This document shows positions 1 to 6,449 of a stretch of 12,429 nt of DNA, one piece after another (positions within the stretch are counted from its first letter, which is position 1; each line of letters begins with the position of its first letter). Location of the stretch: assembly GCA_021819345.1 (NCBI GenBank), contig JAKARG010000041.1:1-12429 (forward strand), written 5' to 3'. A program made the position numbers and the translations under genes. The stretch comes from Actinomycetes bacterium (GTDB taxonomy: Bacteria > Actinomycetota > Acidimicrobiia > Acidimicrobiales > Palsa-688). The notes under the pieces were generated by a model that made no database searches, was not told the DNA's origin, and worked only from the letters and a program-made list of their open reading frames with translations.

Positions 1-369
1 CCGATCTCCACTGCCGTGGTGGGGGCGCTGCTCTCCACCGTCCAGGGTCCGCCGGCGCTGTTCAGCGCCACCGACAGCCTGATGCCCCCGGAGATGGCCG
101 GGCTGAAGAACCTGCTGCGGACCGTCCTGCCGCCGGCGGTCGCAGTGGTCGGGGTGCTCCCGGTGCTCTCCGGCCGCCACCCGGCGCGCCACCTGGGCCC
201 GGTCGGGGCGACCGCCGCCACCATCCCCGAGGTCCTCTTCGTAGCCCTGCTCGCCCTCTCCTGGGTCCGCTACCGGGACCGGGTGGTCGAATGGTGGCAT
301 CAGTCGATGGAGGAGGCCCAGAGCCTCCGCGGCCAGAGCCGGCCGGCCGCCGGCCCCCGAGGCAGGTAA
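1..369 (+). CDS. ABC-type exporter membrane permease, C-terminal part (5' end outside window)
   Basis: The reading frame is open from the first base and stops with TAA at 367-369, so about 122 C-terminal residues are visible. Two hydrophobic segments can be seen, one around LLRTVLPPAVAVVGVLPVLS and one around AATIPEVLFVALLALSW. The second is followed by a basic, charged cytoplasmic tail (RYRDRVVEWW) and a Gly/Pro/Arg-rich end. An ABC ATPase gene starts 38 bp downstream on the same strand, so this is most likely the membrane subunit of an ABC-2-type exporter. No substrate can be inferred. The family assignment rests mainly on the neighbour and the membrane segments, because the N-terminal domains are outside the window. 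Confidence 0.65.
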   Translation, partial: PISTAVVGALLSTVQGPPALFSATDSLMPPEMAGLKNLLRTVLPPAVAVVGVLPVLSGRHPARHLGPVGATAATIPEVLFVALLALSWVRYRDRVVEWWHQSMEEAQSLRGQSRPAAGPRGR

Positions 370-391
370 CTGCCGGCTGCCGGGGGACTGG

Positions 392-397
392 TAGTGT
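392..397 (+). promoter_or_regulatory. Candidate -10 box (TAGTGT) for the ABC ATPase gene
   Basis: TAGTGT fits the actinobacterial TAnnnT -10 consensus and lies 10 nt before the ATG at 408. Initiation 6-7 nt downstream would give a leader of only a few bases. No Shine-Dalgarno is visible in the 38-bp gap. The gene may also be cotranscribed with the permease. Confidence 0.35.
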
Positions 398-407
398 CAC
401 CCCACCG

Positions 408-1109
408 ATGCCCGGCCCGAAGAGCCCCCCGCCGACCCCGGCGCTCGAGACCACGGTGCTGGCAAAGTCCTACGGCGACCTGGTCGCACTTGCGCCGCTC
501 GACCTGACCATCCCCGACGGCCAGCGCGTGGTGCTCGTCGGCCACAACGGCTCGGGCAAGACCACCTTGCTGCGGATGGTCGCCGGCCTGCTCGAACCGA
601 GCGACGGCAGGGCCCTGGTCTTCGGTCACCCGGCCGGGTCGATGGAGGCCCGGGCCGCACTGTCGTACCTGCCGGACAACCCGGTCCTCTACGACGACCT
701 CTCGGTGCTCGAGCACATCGAGTTCACCTGCCGGCTGCACGGCGCCGAGGACTGGGAGGAGCGGGCCGTCGGGCTGCTCAGTGACCTCGGCCTCGCCGGC
801 CGGGCCGAGGACCTCCCGTCGCGCTTCTCCCGGGGCCTGCGCCAGAAGACGGCGATCGTGCTCGGCTTGGTTAGGCCATTCGGCCTGCTGATCGTCGACG
901 AGCCCTTCGTCGGGCTGGACCCCTCGGGGAGGGAGGCGTTCATCGAGCTGATGGACGACGCAGCGGCCAGCGGTGCGACGGTCGTGGTCGCCACCCACCA
1001 GCTCGAGTACGTCGAGACGGTGGAGCGCTGCGTGGCCCTTCGCGACGGGGAGGTGGTCTACGACGGACCTCCCGGCGACACCGACGTGCTCGCCCTCGTC
1101 GGCCAGTAG
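408..1109 (+). CDS. ABC transporter ATP-binding protein (ABC-2-type exporter ATPase)
   Basis: This 233-residue nucleotide-binding subunit would hydrolyse ATP to drive the permease encoded just upstream. Walker A is GHNGSGKTT (residues 45-53) and Walker B is LLIVDEP (160-166, with catalytic Glu165). The D-loop follows as VGLDPSG, and the switch histidine is in VVVATHQ (H197). The signature is degenerate, FSRGLRQK (140-147) instead of LSGGQ. The Q-loop region reads SYLPDNPVLYDDL, with Asp where Gln is usual; this YLPD form occurs in ABC-2 drug/antibiotic exporter ATPases. An upstream in-frame ATG at 291 would overlap the permease and adds a Pro/Arg-rich stretch with no ABC homology, so ATG 408 is preferred. 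The spacing fits an operon with the permease. The substrate is unknown. Confidence 0.9.
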   Translation: MPGPKSPPPTPALETTVLAKSYGDLVALAPLDLTIPDGQRVVLVGHNGSGKTTLLRMVAGLLEPSDGRALVFGHPAGSMEARAALSYLPDNPVLYDDLSVLEHIEFTCRLHGAEDWEERAVGLLSDLGLAGRAEDLPSRFSRGLRQKTAIVLGLVRPFGLLIVDEPFVGLDPSGREAFIELMDDAAASGATVVVATHQLEYVETVERCVALRDGEVVYDGPPGDTDVLALVGQ

Positions 1110-1123
1110 CGGGGCGGTTCCCT

Positions 1124-1158
1124 CCCGCCCGGGTCAGGGCCGGCGAGGCGCGGGCGGG
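1124..1158. terminator. Possible bidirectional terminator between ABC ATPase gene and serC
   Basis: The arms CCCGCCCG (1124-1131) and CGGGCGGG (1151-1158) are perfectly complementary with a 19-nt loop, inside the 137-bp gap between convergent genes. There is no T-run, which is common in high-GC actinobacteria. Chance GC pairing cannot be excluded. Confidence 0.35.
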
Positions 1159-1246
1159 CCCACCAGGAGGACCACCTTGCGCCCTCGGTGGAGCCCCCGG
1201 GCGCGTCGCGTGGACTTTCCCCCGAATGGCCCGGAGCCGGAGCCGA

Positions 1247-2434
1247 TCAGAGGCGGCCGACGACGTGGTCGACGCAGGCCGTCAGCGCCTCGACATCCTC
1301 GGGGTCGACGGCTGGGAACATCCCGATCCGGAGCTGGTTGCGTCCGAGCTTGCGGTACGGCTCGGTATCGAGCACCCCGTTGGCCCGCAGCACTGCGCAC
1401 ACCGTCGCTGCGGGCACGCTCTGGTCGAGGTCGACGGTGCCGACCACCGGGCTGCGGGCGCCGGCGTCGGAGACGAAGGGGCGGGCGTAGGGGCTGGCCT
1501 CGGCCCAACCGTAGAGCACCCCTGCGGAGCGCCGGCTCCGGCCGGCCGCGAACTCGCTGCCCCCGTTGGCCAGGACCCACTCGAGCTGGTGGACGAAGAG
1601 GAACAGGGTCGACACCGCCGGGGTGTTGAGCGTCTGGTCGGAGCGGGACTCCTCGGCCGCCCTGGCGAGGTCGAGCGATGCCGGCACCCACCGCCCGCCG
1701 GCGCCCCGCTGGTCGCCGGCACCCCGCAGCTCTTCGGCCCGGGCGAGCGCGGCAGGCGACAGCACGGCCACCCAGAGCCCTCCCTCCGCAGCGAAGACCT
1801 TCTGGGGGGCGAAGTAGTAGGCGTCGACGTCACCGGGCTCCCACCCGAGCACCCCGGCGCCCGAGGTGGCGTCGACCACCACCAGCTCGCCGTGGTTCGC
1901 CCACGGGGGTCGCGAGATCGGAGCGCACACGCCTGTCGAGGTCTCGTTGTGGGTCAAGGCGTAGACGTCCACTTCCTCGCCGGGCATGGGAGGCACCGGG
2001 TGCGGTGGGGTCGCTCCAGGGTCGGCCTCCACCCGCACCGGCGCCTCCAGGTGGGGGGCCGAGCCTGCGGCGTCGGCGAACTTGGCGCCGAACTCCCCGA
2101 AGACCAGGTGCTGGCTGCGCTCGGCGATCAGGCTGGCGGCAGCCACGTCCCAGAACACCGTGCTCCCGCCGTTGCCGAGCACGACCTGGTGACCTTCGGG
2201 CAGGTCCCACAGCTGGCGCAGGCCCGCTCGGACCCGCCCGACGAGGCCCCGGACCGGTGCCTGACGATGGCTCGTGCCGAGCAGCCGAGGTGCCTCCGCC
2301 GCCAGGGCGGCCACCGCCTCGGTCCGCACCTTGGACGGACCGGACCCGAAGCGACCGTCCGCCGGGAGCAGGCCGGCGGGGATCCGGATGTCGGGGACGC
2401 TCGTTGCGGGTGGCGGAGGGGTGCTCGGTGGCAT
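1247..2434 (-). CDS. serC: Phosphoserine aminotransferase
   Basis: This 395-residue PLP enzyme of the mycobacterial-type SerC family converts 3-phosphohydroxypyruvate and glutamate to phosphoserine and 2-oxoglutarate in cytoplasmic serine biosynthesis. The N-terminal phosphate/substrate segment is FGSGPSKVR (29-37), followed by LLGTSHRQAPV. The PLP aspartate is in VVVDATSGAG (D188). The Schiff-base lysine is K212 in YYFAPQKVFAAEGGLW, typical of this SerC branch. The C-terminal motif RKLGRNQLRIGMFPAV is also conserved. Starting at ATG 2434 gives a family-like length and places AGAGGA 6 nt upstream; the open frame continues further upstream but only into Arg-rich sequence antisense to aspC. It is divergent from aspC (134 bp between starts) and convergent with the ABC ATPase gene. 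Confidence 0.93.
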   Translation of the reverse strand: MPPSTPPPPATSVPDIRIPAGLLPADGRFGSGPSKVRTEAVAALAAEAPRLLGTSHRQAPVRGLVGRVRAGLRQLWDLPEGHQVVLGNGGSTVFWDVAAASLIAERSQHLVFGEFGAKFADAAGSAPHLEAPVRVEADPGATPPHPVPPMPGEEVDVYALTHNETSTGVCAPISRPPWANHGELVVVDATSGAGVLGWEPGDVDAYYFAPQKVFAAEGGLWVAVLSPAALARAEELRGAGDQRGAGGRWVPASLDLARAAEESRSDQTLNTPAVSTLFLFVHQLEWVLANGGSEFAAGRSRRSAGVLYGWAEASPYARPFVSDAGARSPVVGTVDLDQSVPAATVCAVLRANGVLDTEPYRKLGRNQLRIGMFPAVDPEDVEALTACVDHVVGRL

Positions 2435-2440
2435 CGGTCT

Positions 2441-2446
2441 TCCTCT
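2441..2446 (-). promoter_or_regulatory. Shine-Dalgarno of serC
   Basis: AGAGGA on the minus strand lies 6 nt before ATG 2434. It fixes the serC start, since no comparable site precedes the longer in-frame alternatives. The rest of the 134-bp serC-aspC gap is GC-rich and shows no clear -10 for serC. Confidence 0.6.
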
Positions 2447-2568
2447 GGGCTCTGTGCCCCTCCGGGTGGGGCCGGGCGGGGGGTCTCGGGGGTGGGCAGG
2501 CTTGCCGGCGGGTCGGTGCTCCGGTCCCGTCTCGACCGCCGCCGGCCAGCATGCCAGCATGTCGGACC

Positions 2569-3762
2569 ATGGCTCGCATCTCGAAACGCATCGCATCGGT
2601 CTCGGAGTCGGCGACCCTCGCCATCGACGCCAAGGCCAAGGCGCTCGTCGCCGCCGGCGAGGATGTGATCGGCTTCGGAGCGGGCGAGCCGGACTTCCCC
2701 ACACCGGCGAGCATCGTCGAGGCGGCCGTGGAGGCCTGTAGGGACCCGCGGAACCACAAGTACACGCCGGCAGCCGGCCTTCCCGAGCTGCGAGAGGCGA
2801 TCGCCGCCAAGACCGCCCGTGACTCCGGCTACCAGGTGGCCGCCTCCCAGGTGCTCGTCACCAACGGCGGGAAGCAGGCAGTGGAGGAAGCTTGCGCGAC
2901 CCTCCTCGACCCCGGCGACGAGGTGTTGCTCCCGGCTCCCTACTGGACGACCTATCCCGAGTGCATCCGCCTTGCCGGCGCCGAGGTGGTGGAGGTCCCG
3001 ACCACCGGCGCCGCAGGGTTCAAGGTGAGCGTCGAGCAACTCGACGCGGCAGTGACGGAGCGCACCAAGCTCCTGCTCTTCGTCTCGCCCTCCAACCCGA
3101 CGGGAGCTGTCTACCGCCCCGACGAGGTGCGAGAGATCGGGCAGTGGGCCCTCGAGCGGGGCATCTGGGTCCTGACCGACGAGATCTACGAGCACCTGGT
3201 CTACGGCGACGCCACGTTCTCCTCGGTCCCGGTGCTCGTCCCCGAGCTGGCCGACCGCTGCGTGGTGGTCAACGGCGTGGCCAAGACCTATGCGATGACC
3301 GGTTGGCGGGTGGGCTGGGTCCTCGGGCCTCGAGACGTCGTCGCGGCAGCCTCGAACCTGCAGAGCCACGCCACCTCCAACGTCTGCAACGTCGCCCAGC
3401 GGGCAGCCCTTGCCGCGGTGTCGGGACCGCTCGACGCAGTCGCCGAGATGCGGGCGGTCTACGACCGCCGGCGCCGGAGCATCGTCTCGATGCTCCGGGA
3501 CATCCCCGGGGTGGACTGCCCCGAGCCCGAAGGGGCGTTCTACGCCTTCCCGAGCTTCGAGGGGGTCCTCGGCCGCCCGGTGGGCTCGGTCACCCCGACG
3601 ACCACCCTCGAGTTGGCCGGGGTGGTCCTCGACGAGGCGAGGGTCGCCTTCGTGCCCGGGGAGGCCTTCGGTGCGCCCGGCTACGGGCGCTTCAGCTATG
3701 CGCTCGGTGACGAGGCAATGACCGAGGGGATCGCCCGCCTGGGCAAGCTGTTGGGGGCCTGA
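2569..3762 (+). CDS. aspC: Aspartate aminotransferase (class I PLP aminotransferase)
   Basis: This 397-residue cytoplasmic fold-type I aminotransferase probably interconverts aspartate/2-oxoglutarate and oxaloacetate/glutamate. Diagnostic features are FGAGEPDFPTP (36-46), KYTPAAGLPELREAI, VTNGGKQA, the PLP-binding N176 in SPSNPTGAVY and D204 in LTDEIYEHLVYG. K239 in NGVAKTYAMTGWRVGW is the Schiff-base lysine, with R247 following, and the substrate-carboxylate arginine is R374 in YGRFSYAL. The chosen ATG gives the usual MARISKRI start; an in-frame ATG at 2551 would add six residues. No Shine-Dalgarno is visible. A weak -10-like CAGCAT ends 8 nt before ATG 2569, so the transcript may be leaderless. 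Other class I substrates are possible, but the motifs fit the AspB/AspC branch best. Confidence 0.88.
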   Translation: MARISKRIASVSESATLAIDAKAKALVAAGEDVIGFGAGEPDFPTPASIVEAAVEACRDPRNHKYTPAAGLPELREAIAAKTARDSGYQVAASQVLVTNGGKQAVEEACATLLDPGDEVLLPAPYWTTYPECIRLAGAEVVEVPTTGAAGFKVSVEQLDAAVTERTKLLLFVSPSNPTGAVYRPDEVREIGQWALERGIWVLTDEIYEHLVYGDATFSSVPVLVPELADRCVVVNGVAKTYAMTGWRVGWVLGPRDVVAAASNLQSHATSNVCNVAQRAALAAVSGPLDAVAEMRAVYDRRRRSIVSMLRDIPGVDCPEPEGAFYAFPSFEGVLGRPVGSVTPTTTLELAGVVLDEARVAFVPGEAFGAPGYGRFSYALGDEAMTEGIARLGKLLGA

Positions 3763-3807
3763 AGCCGGCCCCTCGGGTGCGCCGGGGTGTGGGGCCCTCG
3801 GGCCCTT

Positions 3808-3889
3808 CCTTCCGACGGCGAGCCACGGCGGAGCAGAACTGGGCCCCGCCTTCCGGCGGCGAGCCACGGCGGAGCAGAACTGGGCCCCG
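3808..3889. repeat. Two tandem copies of a 41-bp repeat downstream of aspC
   Basis: Copies at 3808-3848 and 3849-3889 differ at one base (eighth position, A versus G). They lie 45 bp after the aspC stop in the 237-bp convergent gap before the FAD oxidoreductase gene. The unit contains GAGCCACGGCGGAGCAGAAC and ends in CTGGGCCCCG. I see no gene here. The gap also contains a 9-bp direct repeat, CCGAAACCT twice at 3976-3993, just before the convergent stop. Confidence 0.85.
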
Positions 3890-3924
3890 TAGGGGACCAA
3901 ATGTGGTCGGCTAGGGGACCCAGT
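3879..3924. terminator. Possible nested hairpin, terminator candidate between aspC and the FAD oxidoreductase gene
   Basis: ACTGGG (3879-3884) pairs with CCCAGT (3919-3924). Inside lie CCCC-GTA-GGGG and GACCA-AATG-TGGTC hairpins. The position between convergent stops suits a bidirectional terminator, but the arms are short and there is no T-run. Confidence 0.3.
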
Positions 3925-3999
3925 CGCCCCATGGCTGCTCGAGGGCCGGTCGGGTCCACGTCCCCCGAGGCGCGTCCGAAACCTCCGAAACCTCTGGCC

Positions 4000-5001
4000 C
4001 TACGATCGCGGCCGGGGGCGGCTGTCGGGGCGGCCCAGCCGGTCGGCGACGGCGCCGGCGGCGGCGAGCCCGGACAGGTAGGCACCTTCGACCCGAGGCT
4101 CGCCGAAGGCGTCCCCGGCGCAGACGACAGGTTGATCGCCCTCGACGGCCACCAGGTATCGCTGGGGGTGCAGCACTTCGGGGGCTGCGTGGGTCCAGCG
4201 GGAGAGGCTCGCGACTAGGGGCTCTCGCAGGCCGATCCAAGGTCGGGCCGCGTCGAGGACGGCCGACAGTGCCTCGTCGGCGCTCAGGTCCCACCACTGG
4301 GTGGACGCCTTCGGAGCGATGTGGACGGTCACTGCAGGCACCGGGGAGATGCCCTTGGCCTGGTTGTCGGCGATCCAGGAGATCGGGTCCCCGTCGAGCT
4401 GGAGGCCGCCGGGTGGGGGGATCGCCGGGGGCTCGTCGAGGACCGCCAGCACTCCAAGAGTCGGCGCGTAGCTGATCGCCCGGAGGGCTCCGAGGGCCTC
4501 GGGCGACGCCAGTTTCCCGAGCAGGCCGAGGGTCACCGGTGCTGGAGGGGTGAGCAGCACCGCGTCGGCGTCGAGGGTCACCCCCTGATCGGTTCGTGCC
4601 ACCCACCCACCGCGGGCACCGGCGGAGAGGGCGTCGATGCGCACGGAGGTGACGACGTCGAGCTCGGTAGCGAGGTCTTCGGCGAGATCGGCCATTCCCG
4701 AGGAGCCGACGTAGCGGGGGTGGCCGTCGGTGGGCTGGCGGAACCCTCGGCACCACTCCCTGCTCACGCCGCGCGCGATCCACCGAGCAGCTACCTCTTC
4801 CAGCTCGGCGTGACGGACCGTGAAGAACTGGGCGCCATCGTCGACGACGGCGGTGCCGAGCCTCCGGGTCGCCAGGCGGCCGCCGATCACCTCGGAGCGC
4901 TCTGCCACGCGGACCTGGTACCCCTCCCCGGCAAGCTTTCGGGCAGCGGCCAAGCCGGCAATGCCGGCCCCGACGACCAGGACCGAGCTCGGGGTGGTCA
5001 C
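4000..5001 (-). CDS. Renalase-like NAD(P)/FAD-dependent amine oxidoreductase
   Basis: This 333-residue flavoprotein has an N-terminal Rossmann dinucleotide motif, VLVVGAGIAGLAAARKL (7-23), and the following acidic residue of the ADP-binding beta-alpha-beta fold (VAERSE). GGRLATRR (40-47) and DDGAQFFTVR (54-63) are characteristic of bacterial renalase-like proteins. The C-terminal FAD-closing segment is CAGDAFGEPRVEGAYLSG (294-311). There is no signal peptide, so it is probably cytoplasmic. Renalases oxidise dihydronicotinamide isomers or amines; the substrate here is unknown. The start is GTG at 5001, seven bases after a TAGGGT box and without a Shine-Dalgarno, which suggests a leaderless mRNA. 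It is convergent with aspC and downstream of the sunset-domain gene on the same strand. Confidence 0.82.
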   Translation of the reverse strand: MTTPSSVLVVGAGIAGLAAARKLAGEGYQVRVAERSEVIGGRLATRRLGTAVVDDGAQFFTVRHAELEEVAARWIARGVSREWCRGFRQPTDGHPRYVGSSGMADLAEDLATELDVVTSVRIDALSAGARGGWVARTDQGVTLDADAVLLTPPAPVTLGLLGKLASPEALGALRAISYAPTLGVLAVLDEPPAIPPPGGLQLDGDPISWIADNQAKGISPVPAVTVHIAPKASTQWWDLSADEALSAVLDAARPWIGLREPLVASLSRWTHAAPEVLHPQRYLVAVEGDQPVVCAGDAFGEPRVEGAYLSGLAAAGAVADRLGRPDSRPRPRS

Positions 5002-5008
5002 CGCCCCG

Positions 5009-5014
5009 ACCCTA
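5009..5014 (-). promoter_or_regulatory. -10 box (TAGGGT) giving a leaderless FAD oxidoreductase mRNA
   Basis: TAGGGT on the minus strand is followed by a 7-nt spacer (CGGGGCG) and then the GTG start. There is no Shine-Dalgarno. The same arrangement recurs at other genes here. Confidence 0.55.
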
Positions 5015-5058
5015 CTGCCGGCTGAGCTGACGGAGCTTGCTAGCCCGGTCCAGCCCGG

Positions 5059-5120
5059 CCCCAGTCGAGGTCGGCTCGGCTCAGCTGTCCCAGCCCCAGT
5101 CGAGGTCGGCTCGGCTCAGC
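5059..5120. repeat. Identical 27-bp direct repeat, period 35, between FAD oxidoreductase and sunset-domain genes
   Basis: The copies at 5059-5085 and 5094-5120 are identical and contain CAGTCGAGGTCGGCTCGG. Further degenerate AGCCCGG and CGGCTCAGC motifs flank them, so most of the 152-bp gap is low-complexity repeat. It lies upstream of the oxidoreductase promoter and just after the stop of the gene before it. Confidence 0.8.
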
Positions 5121-5153
5121 GAGCCCGGCTCAGCCCGGCCAGCTCGGGTCGCC

Positions 5154-5621
5154 TCAGCGTCGTGCGCGCCGGAACCCGTCTGCCTCAGCGGCCTCGGGCG
5201 ACTCGTAGCAACGGTCCGGGCAGGTTCGAGCGTGGGCCGCCATGCCCTCCAGGTGGTAGAGGTTGCTTCGGAGCTTTGCCTTCACCGGGTGGGAGCTCGG
5301 ACAAGAGCCTGTGTCGTCCGGTGGGACCCAGGCAGGCTCGGCCGGTGGGACCCAGGCAGGCTCGGCCGGTGGGACCAAGGCGGGCTCGACCGGCACGTCT
5401 GGGACGTGGCTCTGTCTGCCAGCATGGCCCGAGAAACCGGCGGTGGGTCCCGGGTCCCGCCCCGCAGACCTGCGCTCGGGTTCCTCCGGTAGCGGTGGCC
5501 AAGGGGCGCTGGAGATCGCCATCCGCTGTTCGGTGGCCCGGTCGAGGAGGCTGAGACGGAGCACCCACGCGAGAGCTGCAGTCGAGAGCCCGTAGAAGCT
5601 CCACCGTAGGGCTCTTTGCAC
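5154..5621 (-). CDS. Membrane-anchored protein with C-terminal sunset-like domain
   Basis: This is a 155-residue protein of unknown function. Residues 4-24 (RWSFYGLSTAALAWVLRLSLL) form one hydrophobic helix, probably a membrane anchor. Residues 36-105 are a Pro-rich linker with an 8-residue repeat (VPPAEPAW). Residues 107-155 carry the conserved pattern CPSSHPVKAK..S.LYH..GM, then R.CPDRCY, EAAEADGF and R..RR. I recognise this from memory as the small actinobacterial domain called 'sunset domain'; its role is not established. Cys107, His111, His123, Cys134 and Cys138 stand out. The start is GTG 5621, seven bases after TAGCGT, pointing to a leaderless mRNA; AGGAGG abuts the GTG too closely to act as a Shine-Dalgarno. 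It is 120 bp downstream of leuD. Confidence 0.75.
   Translation of the reverse strand: MQRALRWSFYGLSTAALAWVLRLSLLDRATEQRMAISSAPWPPLPEEPERRSAGRDPGPTAGFSGHAGRQSHVPDVPVEPALVPPAEPAWVPPAEPAWVPPDDTGSCPSSHPVKAKLRSNLYHLEGMAAHARTCPDRCYESPEAAEADGFRRARR
5318..5389. repeat. Three tandem 24-bp units coding the Pro-rich linker
   Basis: Units at 5318-5341, 5342-5365 and 5366-5389; the first two are identical and the third carries a few changes. The 24-bp period keeps the frame and encodes the VPPAEPAW octapeptide inside the sunset-domain protein. Confidence 0.85.
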
Positions 5622-5628
5622 GCCTCCT

Positions 5629-5634
5629 ACGCTA
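5629..5634 (-). promoter_or_regulatory. -10 box (TAGCGT) for the sunset-domain gene
   Basis: TAGCGT on the minus strand, then a 7-nt spacer (AGGAGGC), then the GTG start at 5621. This spacing fits transcription starting at or next to the start codon. Confidence 0.55.
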
Positions 5635-5687
5635 GCCCCGGTCGCCTTCCGGGCTCGTCGTGCCGGCCGGCACTGCCCGGGATGACA

Positions 5688-5751
5688 ACCGCCTCAGCCC
5701 ACCACCGCCTCAGCCCACCACCGCCTCGGCCCACCACCACCTCAGCCCACC
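5688..5751. repeat. Four tandem 16-bp units starting at the leuD stop codon
   Basis: On the minus strand the unit is GGTGGGCTGAGGCGGT. The first copy (5751-5736) contains the leuD stop codon TGA, and three near-identical copies follow downstream (5735-5720, 5719-5704, 5703-5688). The TGA is present in three of the four units. The 16-bp period is not a multiple of 3. Confidence 0.9.
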
Positions 5752-6335
5752 GAGGGGAGCCAGGACGGCCTTCGATCCTCGAACTCCTTGATGGCATCGG
5801 CACGGCGCAAGGTGAGACCGACGTCGTCGAGGCCCTCGAGCAGTCGCCGCTGCGTCAGCTCGTCGAGCTCGAAGCGACCCTCCAGGCCGGCGGCCGGAGC
5901 CTCGACCAGGCGGCGTTCCACGTCCACGGTGACCTCCAGGTCGGCGTCTGCGCTCACTGCGTCGAGGAGGCGGCGACCGAAGGCGGGCTCCACCTGGGCA
6001 GGTACCAAGCCCGACCTGGTCGAGTTGTTGCGGAAGATGTCGCCGAAGCGGGGGGCGACGACTGCCCGGAAGCCGTAGTCGAGCAGCGCCCACACGGCGT
6101 GCTCCCGGGAGGAGCCGACCCCGAAGTTGGGCCCTGCGACGAGGATCGCCGCTCCGGCGTGCTCCGGCTGGTTGAGCACGAAGTCTCGGTCGTCGCGCCA
6201 CTCGGCGAACAAACCCTTGCCGAAGCCGGTGCGCTCGACGCGCTTCAGCCAGTCGCTCGGGATTATCTGGTCGGTGTCCACGTCCGAGCGGTCGAGAGGA
6301 ACCGCTCGGCTGGTCACCACTCTCACCGGCTCCAA
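5742..6335 (-). CDS. leuD: 3-isopropylmalate dehydratase small subunit
   Basis: This 197-residue small (swivel-domain) subunit joins LeuC to form isopropylmalate isomerase, which converts 2- to 3-isopropylmalate in leucine biosynthesis. Motifs are VDTDQIIPSDWLKRV (19-33) and the active-site loop GPNFGVGSSREHA (68-80), followed by RFGDIFRNNS. The length is normal for the family. The start is TTG at 6335. It is preceded by a perfect AAGGAGG with a 7-nt spacer and yields the usual family beginning MEPV; a GTG three codons later would sit too far from that site. It is separated from leuC by 303 bp, whereas leuC and leuD are usually adjacent. Its stop codon lies inside a tandem repeat. Confidence 0.95.
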   Translation of the reverse strand: MEPVRVVTSRAVPLDRSDVDTDQIIPSDWLKRVERTGFGKGLFAEWRDDRDFVLNQPEHAGAAILVAGPNFGVGSSREHAVWALLDYGFRAVVAPRFGDIFRNNSTRSGLVPAQVEPAFGRRLLDAVSADADLEVTVDVERRLVEAPAAGLEGRFELDELTQRRLLEGLDDVGLTLRRADAIKEFEDRRPSWLPSVG

Positions 6336-6342
6336 TCCCCGG

Positions 6343-6349
6343 CCTCCTT
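6343..6349 (-). promoter_or_regulatory. Perfect Shine-Dalgarno (AAGGAGG) before the leuD TTG start
   Basis: AAGGAGG on the minus strand with a 7-nt spacer decides for the rare TTG start at 6335. It is the best ribosome-binding site in the window, possibly compensating for the weak start codon. Confidence 0.8.
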
Positions 6350-6428
6350 GCTCTCGAACCCAGAGGTATGCCTTTCAGCGAGCCGTGCCTTGCTGGGCTC
6401 GACTTTCCGGCAGGCCAACTGCGGCTCG

Positions 6429-6449
6429 CTCGCCCGTGCTCCGGGCGAG
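6429..6449. other. Strong 8-bp hairpin in the leuC-leuD gap
   Basis: CTCGCCCG (6429-6436) and CGGGCGAG (6442-6449) are perfect complements around a 5-nt loop. There is no T-run on either side. It could reduce readthrough from leuC into leuD, protect a processed 3' end, or be structural. Confidence 0.6.

Noticed and set aside
291..407. Longer ABC ATPase start at ATG 291
   Set aside because: It would overlap the permease by 79 bp and add about 39 Pro/Arg/Gly residues not seen in ABC ATPases. ATG 408 fits better.
2128..3900. 590-codon minus-strand open frame across aspC
   Set aside because: It is antisense to a complete aspC with all catalytic motifs and has Arg/Gly/Pro-rich composition. High GC removes stops on the opposite strand.
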